Origin: Anaerolineales bacterium
GTDB taxonomy: Bacteria; Chloroflexota; Anaerolineae; Anaerolineales; UBA11657
NCBI GenBank assembly: GCA_022450585.1
Contig: JAKUPR010000012.1
Location: 1 to 36,813, forward strand
Length of the DNA stretch: 36,813 bases
Reading direction: 5' to 3'
The first letter of the stretch is position 1, and every line of letters begins with the position of its first letter. This document shows positions 1-6,823 of this stretch, one piece after another. The notes beneath the pieces are model-generated. The model worked only from the letters and a program-made list of their open reading frames with translations, ran no database searches and was not told where the DNA came from. Position numbers and translations under genes: made by a program.

Positions 1-403
1 CATAGCTCAAGTACCCTACAAGTCCTCCCACCAGTCTCGGCAAGTTGGGAGGCGCCTTTGACCGATGTGGCGTTAGTGCTGCGCGCAGAATATTGAGAGG
101 TTCCCCTTTTATTGTTTCTATTTTTGCTAGGGATCGACCTGAGTGATGGTATACGTTTTTCCCGCGCACCACATAGGCTGCGCGCGGCTGCAGACCTATA
201 AATGAATAACGTGCCATGTGCTCTCCACCTGTCACGCTTTCGAGCAAGAAAGAAGGTCCGCCGGCAGCTAATTTCAGGTAAGTGGAGACCGGGGTCTCCA
301 GGTCGGCGACGATTTCACGCGTTATAGGGCGAAGGCAAGATGACTGTGGCTCATTGTCTATTTTTCTAAGCACAGACTCTTTTTCCTGATAATCGTTGCT
401 CAC
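1..403 (-). CDS. trpE: Anthranilate synthase component I, N-terminal part (runs off the left edge)
   Basis: This is the N-terminal ~134 residues of TrpE, which with TrpG converts chorismate and glutamine to anthranilate, the first committed step of tryptophan synthesis. Reading the minus strand from GTG at 403 gives an open frame to the window edge. It contains the LLES element (in FLLESVTGGEHMARYSFIG), which in the family forms part of the tryptophan feedback site, and ends in GGLVGYLSY, the usual GGxVGYxxYD stretch. An AGGAGA Shine-Dalgarno lies at 411-416, 7 nt before the GTG. A TTG at 409 is also in frame but sits too close to that site. Upstream are a Trp-specific T-box leader and terminator, which agrees with the assignment. 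The catalytic chorismate-binding domain is outside the window, so PabB or another chorismate-utilising enzyme is the only serious alternative, and the Trp T-box argues against it. Confidence 0.93.
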   Translation of the reverse strand, partial: MSNDYQEKESVLRKIDNEPQSSCLRPITREIVADLETPVSTYLKLAAGGPSFLLESVTGGEHMARYSFIGLQPRAAYVVRGKNVYHHSGRSLAKIETIKGEPLNILRAALTPHRSKAPPNLPRLVGGLVGYLSY

Positions 404-457
404 ACACAATTCTCCTAATGTAGACCCACTTTTCCCTAGTCTTATTTAAGCCTTAAA

Positions 458-486
458 CAAAAAACCCGCCGTCAGACGACGGGGGC
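458..486 (-). terminator. Intrinsic terminator (attenuator) of the trpE leader
   Basis: On the minus strand CCCGTCGT (483-476) can pair with ACGGCGGG (472-465) across a 3-nt loop, giving an 8-bp G+C-rich stem with one G-T wobble. Six T residues follow directly (464-459). It lies between the T-box stem I and the trpE start, the position expected of a transcription attenuator. Confidence 0.85.
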
Positions 487-757
487 CAGCAGCCAGTCTC
501 ACTCATTTGCAGGTACGGCCATTTACGGGATGTGGATGCCCGTAGGTGGCGATACCCTCAGCTATGGTAACGGTAGCGCTTCCGGCGGGGGATACTATGA
601 TGCGACAATGGTTTCCCACCGGCGCGGCGGGGAGGCCGCGCGCATCGGTTCACCCTGCGACTCGGAGGTCCATTCGGCACTCGCATCCGGGCAGGGATTC
701 CAGCCGCGCCCCGCTCTCTAAGCCATCTGCGTGAGCTTACTACTCCTCTTCAGAGTC
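458..757 (-). promoter_or_regulatory. T-box leader with UGG (tryptophan) specifier, controlling trpE
   Basis: A structured leader that should sense uncharged tRNA-Trp and decide between antitermination and termination before trpE. On the minus strand GACTC (757-753) pairs with GAGTC (663-659). Inside this comes the kink-turn-like TGAA, then GAGG pairing with CCTC, then the specifier loop with AGTA on one side and GAA-TGG-A on the other. The specifier TGG (672-670) is the Trp codon. The distal part has the conserved AGAGAG (719-714) and an apical loop GGCTGGAA flanked by GGG and CCC. A GCGCGGC/GCCGCGC stem and the terminator follow. I could not place the canonical antiterminator motif AGGGTGGNACCGCG. 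UGGC, which would pair with a GCCA 3' end of tRNA-Trp, occurs at 495-492 and 488-485 just before the terminator. Stem I and the specifier are seen directly; the mechanism is inferred from the family. Confidence 0.88.
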
Positions 758-789
758 TTTATGAATTATTTGTGTAGATTGTGACGGTG

Positions 790-818
790 TTTATACTTCA
801 ATTTGACCGTGTTGTCAA
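790..818 (-). promoter_or_regulatory. Sigma70-type promoter of the trpE leader
   Basis: On the minus strand a perfect TTGACA (-35, 818-813) is followed after 17 nt by TATAAA (-10, 795-790). Transcription should start near 783, giving a leader of about 380 nt that contains the whole T-box and terminator. The -35 box overlaps the last codons of the upstream GIY-YIG gene. Confidence 0.85.
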
Positions 819-1090
819 CATGAGTTTTCCAACCCAGTTGCAATAAGTGCCAATTTCCGAGCGCGTGACCACTTCTTGATGGCAGCTTCACGTTGCATGG
901 CTGCAGAGCGGTTGTTCTGGTTCTCGTAGAACACTAATTGGACTGGGCGACGAGAACGTGTGTAGCGGCCACCGCGGCCGGCGTTGTGGTCGATCAGCCG
1001 TCGTTGCAGATTAGTAGTCCAACCGGTGTACAGGCTGTTGTCACTGCAGCGGAGCATGTATACGAACGCGGATTTTGATACTTGGGGCAT
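815..1090 (-). CDS. GIY-YIG nuclease-superfamily protein (YhbQ/UPF0213 type)
   Basis: A 91-residue single-domain protein of the GIY-YIG fold. Residues 9-21 (FVYMLRCSDNSLY) and the following TGWTTNLQRRLIDHN match the start of the small YhbQ-like family. GGRYTRSRRPVQLVFYE and REAAIKKWSRARKLALI supply its later conserved strand and helix. In this family the GIY and YIG triplets are degenerate (VYM and YTG here) and the cellular substrate is poorly known, so only a role on nucleic acid can be suggested. The ATG lies 3 nt after the stop of the M50 protease gene, so the two are almost certainly co-transcribed. The length is normal for the family. Confidence 0.85.
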   Translation of the reverse strand: MPQVSKSAFVYMLRCSDNSLYTGWTTNLQRRLIDHNAGRGGRYTRSRRPVQLVFYENQNNRSAAMQREAAIKKWSRARKLALIATGLENSC

Positions 1091-1093
1091 AAG

Positions 1094-1732
1094 TCAGGGT
1101 AGCATTGTTAACATCTTGAACAGCATGTCACGAGGTGGGCTAATGAAAATATCAAGAAAGCTGAAATTGAAAATCGACCCTGACATGATGAGGAGCATTA
1201 GGAGTATAGGTCCTTGGCGTTCAAAGCGTGCCACATTTCTCGCCCATTCAGCTGGCAGCAGTCCGATTATTATGCGGGATCCGTCCAGTGGAGCGACTGG
1301 CAGCAAGTTAAAAACAGCTAGAGTTATATTTAAAAAGATAAATATTTCCACTCCCCTTAATAGTGATTCTGATGATATGAGGCTAAGGCGGTAAGGAAAG
1401 GAGGCAAGACAAGCTAGCAGCAAATTTGAGAGCGGTCCTGCGGCAGCCACCAATGCCATTCCTGTGCGGGCGTCTGTACGGAAATATCGCGGGTCGACAT
1501 TTACTGGTTTTCCCCATCCAAACCAGGCTATCACGATCATAATTGTTCCAAATGTATCGAGATGGCTGCGTGGGTCAAGTGTTAATCTTCCCTGTGATCT
1601 TGGTGTTGGGTCGCCTATCCAATCGGCAGTCACGGCGTGTGCGAACTCGTGTACAGTTATAGCTATTACTACTGCTGCGAGCGATGAAGCAACTATTATG
1701 GGAGGTGCTCCATTGATTAGCCAAATGAGCAT
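1094..1732 (-). CDS. M50-family site-2-type membrane zinc metalloprotease
   Basis: A 212-residue polytopic membrane protein of the compact YwhC-like M50 group. The zinc-binding HEFAH motif is at residues 28-32 in the first membrane segment (H28, E29, H32). A second motif region near residue 170, LLPVAPLDGSRI, supplies the conserved Asp ligand of the family N-x2-P-x3-LDG element. Several hydrophobic segments lie between. There is no PDZ domain, unlike RseP. Members cut peptide bonds within or near membranes, and the substrate cannot be told from sequence. The ATG has an upstream GAGGA Shine-Dalgarno, and an extended -10 promoter lies just before it. The GIY-YIG gene follows after 3 nt. Confidence 0.9.
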   Translation of the reverse strand: MLIWLINGAPPIIVASSLAAVVIAITVHEFAHAVTADWIGDPTPRSQGRLTLDPRSHLDTFGTIMIVIAWFGWGKPVNVDPRYFRTDARTGMALVAAAGPLSNLLLACLASFPYRLSLISSESLLRGVEIFIFLNITLAVFNLLPVAPLDGSRIIIGLLPAEWARNVARFERQGPILLMLLIMSGSIFNFSFLDIFISPPRDMLFKMLTMLP

Positions 1733-1757
1733 TGTATTGTCCTCGGTGAGATGCTAG

Positions 1758-1786
1758 ATTATATCAGGCAAATGGTAAGTTATAAT
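1758..1786. promoter_or_regulatory. Symmetric divergent promoter (two -10 boxes 17 bp apart)
   Basis: TATAAT on the plus strand at 1781-1786 faces DUF951. TATAAT on the minus strand at 1763-1758, preceded by TGA (extended -10), faces the M50 protease. Exactly 17 bp separate the hexamers, so the -10 of each strand lies where the -35 of the other would be. Predicted starts are near 1793 (plus) and 1751 (minus). Neither strand has a good separate -35. Confidence 0.65.
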
Positions 1787-1819
1787 CAGCGGTGGCAACC
1801 TATGGGACCTATGGATAAC

Positions 1820-2011
1820 ATGAATATTGAGCTTAATCAGCGTGTACGTCTGCGCAAAGCGCATCCGTGCGGGGGGTTTGAGTGGCGGGTTGTGCGTCTG
1901 GGAGCCGATATCGGCCTTGAGTGTGATACTTGTGGGCGGAGGGTACTGCTAACCCGCCGGGAATTGGCCAAGCGGATTCAACTAGTTTTAGATGTGGGTC
2001 CGACTACATGA
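1820..2011 (+). CDS. DUF951 family small zinc-ribbon-like protein (YyzM type)
   Basis: A 63-residue protein matching the DUF951/YyzM family. It has [19 protein letters not shown] followed by [22 protein letters not shown], with CxxC in a probable metal-binding knuckle. I chose ATG 1820 because family members begin only about ten residues before the HPCGG motif, and because the -10 box at 1781-1786 would lie inside a gene starting at the in-frame ATG 1751. ATGs at 1802 and 1811 are also possible. The stop overlaps the start of the glycosyltransferase gene (ATGA), so the two are translationally coupled. The family function is unknown, and a nucleic-acid-binding role is only a guess from the knuckle. 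Confidence 0.85.
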   Translation: MNIELNQRVRLRKAHPCGGFEWRVVRLGADIGLECDTCGRRVLLTRRELAKRIQLVLDVGPTT

Positions 2012-3138
2012 GTCCTCGCGTAACTATATTGTTATCTGACACCGGGGGGGGACATCGCTCGGTGGCTGAGGCTGTACGTTCGGAATTGTTGATGCTCCAG
2101 TCTGGGTTGAGTGTTGAGTTAGTAGATGGATTGTTACGTTATGCGCCTTTTCCGCTCAACCGTCTTCCTGATTGGTACTCAAAAATTATAGCTTATGGAA
2201 AAGGGGTTTGGCGTTATGGTTATGCAATTACCGATAGCCGTTGGATTACGAGTCGACTTAATCAGGCTGCACGGCCGTATTTGCGCCCAGCCGTACGTAG
2301 ATTATTGCGGTCGCATCCTGCCGAGGTTGTGGTTAGCACGCATCCTTTGTTGGTCGGAACTGTGCTCGATGAGTTGGGTGAGTGTTGCTCACGGTTTGTG
2401 ACTGTGGTGACGGATTTGGTATCGGCGCACGCATGGTGGTTTGACCCCCGCGCAGCTCGGACACTGGTTCCAACCGGTGCAACATATAGGCGTGCTTTGG
2501 ATTTTGGTATTGCTTCTGATCGGGTGCGAGTATGCGGTCTACCGGTTGGGCGTGCTTTCCATGATGGTATCGGAGATAAAATTGCTGCTTGTGCGAAATT
2601 GGGATGGAAACAAGATAAATTTACCGTATTGCTGTTAGGCGGTGCCGAGGGTATGGCGCCGTTGGAGAATATTGCGAGAGCATTGTGCGCAAGTTCTGTA
2701 CCTCAGCAACTTGCCGTGGTCTGTGGTCGTAACGCGCGCCTGCGTGCGCAGTTGAAGGAGCTGCCATGGGGATTTCCTACCTATGTGTATGGATTCGAAG
2801 CAAATATGGCGGAACTTATGACAGCGTCCGATGTTGTGGTAACCAAAGCAGGTCCGTCCACGGTGATGGAAGCCCTGAACTGTGGTCGCCCATTGCTGCT
2901 CAGCAGCGCTATTCCTGGTCAAGAGGATGGGAATGTTCGTATGGTTGTTGAAGGAGGAGCTGGATGGTGGACCCCGCACCCATCGCACGTGCTTGAGCGG
3001 CTTCATAGGTTGCGAAAGTCTGGGAAGCTTGAACTTGATGATGCCGCAGATGCGACTCAAAAATTAGTTACTCCTGGGGCGGCCCATAACGTCGCCCGAG
3101 AAATAATTGCGTTGCTTTCCGAACTGGCGAGAACATGA
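2008..3138 (+). CDS. Glycosyltransferase, MGDG synthase / processive diacylglycerol glucosyltransferase type (MurG fold)
   Basis: A 376-residue GT28-like enzyme. The N-terminal part carries TGGGHRSVAEAVRSEL (about residues 11-26), the acceptor-side glycine loop of the MGDG-synthase family. The C-terminal half has LLLGGAEGM, then VYGFEANMAELMTASDVVVTKAGPSTVMEAL and GQEDGN, the nucleotide-sugar-binding region seen in MurG and UgtP. Members transfer glucose or galactose from UDP-sugar to diacylglycerol at the cytoplasmic face of the membrane, so a role in glycolipid synthesis is likely. MurG itself is less likely because the N-terminal motif is of the MGDG type. The start is ATG 2008, overlapping the DUF951 stop by 4 bp; its own stop overlaps the next start in the same way. 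The donor and acceptor sugars cannot be read from sequence. Confidence 0.85.
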   Translation: MSPRVTILLSDTGGGHRSVAEAVRSELLMLQSGLSVELVDGLLRYAPFPLNRLPDWYSKIIAYGKGVWRYGYAITDSRWITSRLNQAARPYLRPAVRRLLRSHPAEVVVSTHPLLVGTVLDELGECCSRFVTVVTDLVSAHAWWFDPRAARTLVPTGATYRRALDFGIASDRVRVCGLPVGRAFHDGIGDKIAACAKLGWKQDKFTVLLLGGAEGMAPLENIARALCASSVPQQLAVVCGRNARLRAQLKELPWGFPTYVYGFEANMAELMTASDVVVTKAGPSTVMEALNCGRPLLLSSAIPGQEDGNVRMVVEGGAGWWTPHPSHVLERLHRLRKSGKLELDDAADATQKLVTPGAAHNVAREIIALLSELART

Positions 3139-4130
3139 TTGCCTTTGCATCTAAGTCCAATATAACGGAGACTCTTCGGCCAGTAGACGTGCGTCGTGAT
3201 CTGGCGGGTATTGCACGCTTGGTGGAGCTGTGCTTTGGAGATAAGTTAGATGAAAGTGGTCGTGCCGCAATCCACGAAATGAGGACATTAAGCCGTGCGG
3301 GTCCGTTACTGTGGTTGTTGCCGATATTTGCTGGCGGTGGTTTGTCTTGGCAGCATGGATTTGTATGTACTTATTCTGGTAATATTATTGGGAATGTAGG
3401 TGCTCAGCCGGCAGACGGACGAAAGGATGTGTGGCTGCTCGCAAACGTCGCAGTGCATCCCCACTGGCGTCGCAAAGGAATCGCACGTCAAATGGTCTAG
3501 GCATCGGTGGCGCGAGCGGTTGATGAAGGAGCAAGGTTCGTGGTTCTTCAGGTGGATGATGACCATACGGCCGCGATTACGCTTTACCAGCAACTCGGTT
3601 TTGAGACCCTTACAGTGCGCACTACTTGGCGGCGCAGTCCGACCAGTCTGTCGCAAGATGTGGCTGTGCCTCCGGGTTTTGAAGTACGGCCAGTAATGCA
3701 TAGTGATTGGTCGTTGGAACATGCGCTCTTAAAGCAGTTTCGTCCGCACGGGTTGACTTGGACAGCACCATTTCAGGTGCGCCAACTGCATCCATCCGTT
3801 GGGCGCAGCCTCAGTCATTTCTTCAATGGGCGACGTGAGGAACGTTGGCTTATGTTTCGATCTGGTGAAGCTGTCGGATGGCTTTATGTGCTTCGCAGTG
3901 CGGGTGCGGCCGATCAAATTAGATGGATTGTAACGTCTAGGTTTCCGGAGTCACTTGATAGCGTGCTTCTGAGTTATGGTCTGGCTTGTCTAGGTCATCG
4001 TCGTCACGATGTTTGGGTCGAGCATCCAGCAGAAGATGATTATGCTTTGTTGCAGCATAATTTTAAGCCCGCTCGTACGTTGCGATGGATGCAGCTAAAT
4101 CTCTTGGGTTTGTCTGGTAATCGGTGTTAG
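3135..4130 (+). pseudogene. Tandem GNAT N-acetyltransferase gene interrupted by an in-frame TAG
   Basis: One reading frame of 331 codons is broken only by TAG at 3498-3500 (codon 122). Before it lies the first part of a GNAT domain, ending in the acetyl-CoA-binding signature VAVHPHWRRKGIARQMV. Directly after it the same domain continues (ARAVDEGARFVVLQVDDDHTAAITLYQQLGFE), as in family members such as RimI. A second, weaker GNAT-like half follows (from FEVRPVMHSDW to the end). The stop thus falls inside helix alpha-3 of one domain. A single change from CAG, GAG or AAG would explain it. The downstream part could restart at GTG 3507 but has no good ribosome site. It overlaps the glycosyltransferase stop by 4 bp. 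It is either a recent nonsense mutation, a sequencing error or a suppressed codon. The substrate is unknown. Confidence 0.75.
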
Positions 4131-4206
4131 TGATAGTATATTAGCTGTTGGCAGATAAATGTTGCGTGGAAAAATTCTTTTTCTGTTACCTAAACTGGAC
4201 TGTGAT

Positions 4207-4212
4207 TATAAT
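4207..4212 (+). promoter_or_regulatory. Candidate -10 element of the dnaJ-like gene
   Basis: A perfect TATAAT ends 11 nt before the ATG of the J-domain gene, so transcription would begin only 2-5 nt upstream of the start codon. The best -35 candidate at the right spacing (4184-4189) is poor. No heat-shock CIRCE repeat is visible in the 93-nt gap after the GNAT gene. Confidence 0.5.
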
Positions 4213-4223
4213 GAGTAGTCTAT

Positions 4224-5150
4224 ATGGAATATAGGGATTACTACAAAATTCTTGGTGTCTCGCGCTCTGCTAGCAACAAGGAAATAAAGAGAGCTTATCG
4301 TAAACTTGCTCGCAGATACCATCCGGATTTGCGGCCTGACGACAAATCGGCTGAACAGAAACTAAAGGCAATTAATGAGGCGTATGAAGTGTTAGGCGAC
4401 GCGGAAAAGCGCTCAAAGTATGACCGATTGGGTGCCAGTTGGTATAACCATCAAGCGCGTGGGGGGCGTACTGCCGGTTTCGATTGGTCCAACTGGTCCT
4501 CAGGTGGTCATCCTGGTGCAGGCGGCATGAACTATGGTGATATTTTCGGTCAGGGTAGTGCTGGCGGGTTTTCCGATTTCTTCAATGCTATTTTTGGCGC
4601 TGCTGGCTCTGCAGGTGCTGCCGGTACCACAAGCAGGGTGGCGCCAAAGCCCATTATTCAAGAGGTTACCATTTCCTTAGCTGAGTCTGCGCAGGGGACA
4701 ATGCGTAGACTAAAAAAAGGTAATCGCACTCTGGATGTGAAAATTCCGCCTGGAGCTAAGGATGGTACGCGTGTACGGATTTCCGGTGGCGGTCCTCTTG
4801 GTCCCAATGGTAAGCCTAGCGACCTCTATCTGAGGGTGCGATTGCAGGCCGACAAACGTTTTGAGCGTCGGGGAGACGACTTGTATCTAAAGTTGCCTGT
4901 GAACCTGTTTGTGGCCGTATTGGGTGGTGAAGTGAGAGTGCCTACTCTAAGTGGAGAGGTTTCTCTCTCGGTCCCGCCTGGCAGCCAGGGTGGGCAGACT
5001 ATGAGGCTACGTGGCAAAGGTATGCCTAATCTAAAAAAACCGAGTGTGTACGGTGATCTTTACGTGCGTCTTCAGATTCAGATACCGGATAAATTGTCTC
5101 CGGAAGAAAAAGTGCTGTGGGAGCAGTTGATGGTTCTGAGGAAAGGTTAG
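4224..5150 (+). CDS. DnaJ-family co-chaperone without zinc finger (CbpA-like, type II)
   Basis: A 308-residue J-domain protein that should stimulate the ATPase of DnaK and deliver unfolded substrates to it. Residues 1-70 form the J domain with the HPD tripeptide (RRYHPDLRPDD). Residues about 75-130 are rich in Gly, Ser and Trp. Residues from about 140 on form the two C-terminal substrate-binding beta domains (KIPPGAKDGTRVRISGGG and SVPPGSQGGQTMRLRGKGMP). The CxxCxGxG repeats of type I DnaJ are absent, which places it with CbpA/DnaJ2. A -10 box immediately upstream suggests an almost leaderless mRNA. The htrA gene begins 2 nt after its stop, so a chaperone-protease pair is made from one transcript. 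No dnaK or grpE lies nearby. Confidence 0.93.
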   Translation: MEYRDYYKILGVSRSASNKEIKRAYRKLARRYHPDLRPDDKSAEQKLKAINEAYEVLGDAEKRSKYDRLGASWYNHQARGGRTAGFDWSNWSSGGHPGAGGMNYGDIFGQGSAGGFSDFFNAIFGAAGSAGAAGTTSRVAPKPIIQEVTISLAESAQGTMRRLKKGNRTLDVKIPPGAKDGTRVRISGGGPLGPNGKPSDLYLRVRLQADKRFERRGDDLYLKLPVNLFVAVLGGEVRVPTLSGEVSLSVPPGSQGGQTMRLRGKGMPNLKKPSVYGDLYVRLQIQIPDKLSPEEKVLWEQLMVLRKG

Positions 5151-5152
5151 AT

Positions 5153-6409
5153 TTGCCGTTTGATCTAATTGGTAATGTTGTGCGCTGTTTCGTTGCTATA
5201 TGCACAATAGCTCTTATGGTAACTGCTACAGGATGCAGTTTTGACTTGGTTGAGTTAAAGGATTTGTTGGGCCTCCAACCTACGTATGTGCCGACGCATA
5301 TACCTGTGGCTTCACCCGTGCCGACTGATACACCTATGCTGGTTGAGCCGATCGTGATACCAGAGTCTACCTCTACGGGGGCTGCTGCCTTGGTTCTGGA
5401 CCAATTCTCTATTGTGGCCGCCGAGGAAGCTGTGTTGGTGGGTCTCTATGAGAGAATTAACCCTGCAGTTGTTGCCATTACGGTGCGCTATGCAAGTGAC
5501 GATATCGGTCAAGGTACTGGATTCTTGGTGGATTATCAAGGGCATATTGTGACAAATTATCATGTAGTAGCCAATGACGGTGAAATTGAAATCTCATTTT
5601 TTGGCGGCGAGAGAGTGCGTGCGGAGATGCTCGGCGGTGATGTCACTACTGATATAGCCGTACTACGGCCTGCAGGTCTTCCAGTCGAAGTCTCTCCAGT
5701 AGTGTTGGCGGATTCCGAGATGGTTCAGGTAGGCCAGCGTGTGGTGGCCATAGGCAGTCCATTTGGGCTGCAAGGAACTCTGACTAGTGGTATTGTGAGC
5801 GGCATAGGGCGCACTCTGTCCGCAGGCTCATTTCCTGGCTTGGATGTTAACGGAGCTAATAGCTTCTCTACCCCCGATGTCATACAGACTGATGCTGCTA
5901 TCAACCCTGGAAATTCCGGTGGTCCGTTGATTAACTTAGATGGCGAGGTTATTGGTATGAACAAGGCTATCTATTCAGAAAGCGGTTTAAATTCGGGAGT
6001 GGGATTTGCCATAGCTTCGAACACGGTGCGTCGGCTTTTACCGGACCTGATTGAAAAGGGCGAATATCAGCATCCTTATCTCGGAATTCGGAGTCAGGAA
6101 GTCTTTGCGCTAGACGAGATGGAAGCATTGGGTCTGCCGCAGCAAGGTGGTGCTTACGTTGTCTGCGTGGACGCAAGTAGTCCAGCGGCTGCAGCAGGTC
6201 TCCGGGGTGGAAGTATGTCCCAGAGCTGTGAGGGGCTGAGGCCTGGGGGGGACTTGATTTTGTCTATTGACCGTCGACCAGTGCGTGGCTTTGATGATTT
6301 GCTTAGCTACCTAGTCCATCACACCCGAGCTGGGCAGATTGTCAAGCTGAAAGTACTGCGCGAAGGTGTAGAGATGGAGTTCCAAGTCACACTCGCCACC
6401 CGGCCTTAA
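5153..6409 (+). CDS. htrA: HtrA/DegP-type serine protease with PDZ domain, probable lipoprotein
   Basis: A 418-residue envelope protease. The catalytic triad is visible: H137 (TNYHVV), D167 (TDIAVLRP) and S255 (GNSGGPL). A single PDZ domain occupies roughly residues 310-415 (YLGIRSQEVF to the end), as in DegS/HhoA-type proteins. The N-terminus is a hydrophobic segment ending in TATGC, so C28 may be lipid-modified, although the lipobox is not ideal. A Pro/Thr-rich linker then precedes the protease domain. I chose TTG 5153 because GAGGAAAGG lies 6 nt upstream and it begins just after the dnaJ-like stop. The in-frame GTG 5117 would overlap that gene by 34 bp, and GTG 5180 lacks a ribosome site. 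It probably degrades misfolded exported proteins. Confidence 0.93.
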   Translation: MPFDLIGNVVRCFVAICTIALMVTATGCSFDLVELKDLLGLQPTYVPTHIPVASPVPTDTPMLVEPIVIPESTSTGAAALVLDQFSIVAAEEAVLVGLYERINPAVVAITVRYASDDIGQGTGFLVDYQGHIVTNYHVVANDGEIEISFFGGERVRAEMLGGDVTTDIAVLRPAGLPVEVSPVVLADSEMVQVGQRVVAIGSPFGLQGTLTSGIVSGIGRTLSAGSFPGLDVNGANSFSTPDVIQTDAAINPGNSGGPLINLDGEVIGMNKAIYSESGLNSGVGFAIASNTVRRLLPDLIEKGEYQHPYLGIRSQEVFALDEMEALGLPQQGGAYVVCVDASSPAAAAGLRGGSMSQSCEGLRPGGDLILSIDRRPVRGFDDLLSYLVHHTRAGQIVKLKVLREGVEMEFQVTLATRP

Positions 6410-6569
6410 TGTGAACACATTCTTATCTCCGCATATTTGCATAGTGGTTGCATAGGATGTGTATTAAGGCGCAATCCAATCTATTTGTCCTGGTCGCGCT
6501 GGTGCCGTGCACATCTAGGATGTCAAGCACCTATACTCTGGGGAAGATTGGCGATGCGGTGCTCGCAGC

Positions 6570-6600
6570 TTGTTATACAACCGAGCGGTTGTGATACAAT
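6570..6600 (+). promoter_or_regulatory. tRNA-Gln promoter with an internal palindrome
   Basis: TGA-TACAAT (extended -10, 6592-6600) lies 10 nt before the tRNA 5' end, which fits a start near 6607. TTGTTA at 6570-6575 is a possible -35 with 19-nt spacing. The inverted repeat ACAACCG / CGGTTGT (6577-6583 and 6586-6592, 2-bp centre) fills the spacer and overlaps the TG. It could be an operator or chance. The remaining gap from the htrA stop to here (6410-6569) shows nothing I recognise. Confidence 0.5.
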
Positions 6601-6610
6601 AGCTCTGCCA

Positions 6611-6682
6611 TGGGCCGTGGTGCAACTGGCAGCACAGCGGACTTTGGATCCGTCGATCCTGGTTCGAGTCCAGGCGGCCCAG
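6611..6682 (+). tRNA. trnQ: tRNA-Gln (anticodon UUG)
   Basis: A complete 72-nt cloverleaf. The acceptor arm TGGGCCG (6611-6617) pairs with CGGCCCA (6675-6681), giving the U1-A72 end typical of bacterial tRNA-Gln, with G as the discriminator base. The anticodon arm is GCGGA, loop CTTTGGA, TCCGT, so the anticodon is TTG. The T arm is CCTGG, TTCGAGT, CCAGG. CCA is not encoded (CTT follows), so a CCA-adding enzyme is needed. It stands alone and is not part of a tRNA cluster. Confidence 0.96.
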
Positions 6683-6823
6683 CTTAACACCCTACTTATC
6701 TGCATTTCTGATTGTGAACGACGACCCTCCGAGTAGTAACGAATTTTTCAGCCGAAGAACCATCGGCAAATATCGAGCGTTCAGTTGTCGCTACTGTGTA
6801 TCCAAGATGTGGCGGTGGCGTAT

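Noticed and set aside
530-734. Two short plus-strand open frames in the trpE leader
   Set aside because: They lie antisense to the T-box RNA, have no ribosome site and repetitive low-complexity composition; the RNA structure explains the sequence.
2635-3060. 141-codon minus-strand open frame inside the glycosyltransferase gene
   Set aside because: It overlaps a well-recognised protein on the other strand and its translation shows no family features.
3135-4130. Amber recoded as an amino acid across this genome
   Set aside because: Well-recognised genes such as the dnaJ-like gene and dnaG end properly at TAG, so TAG is a normal stop here.
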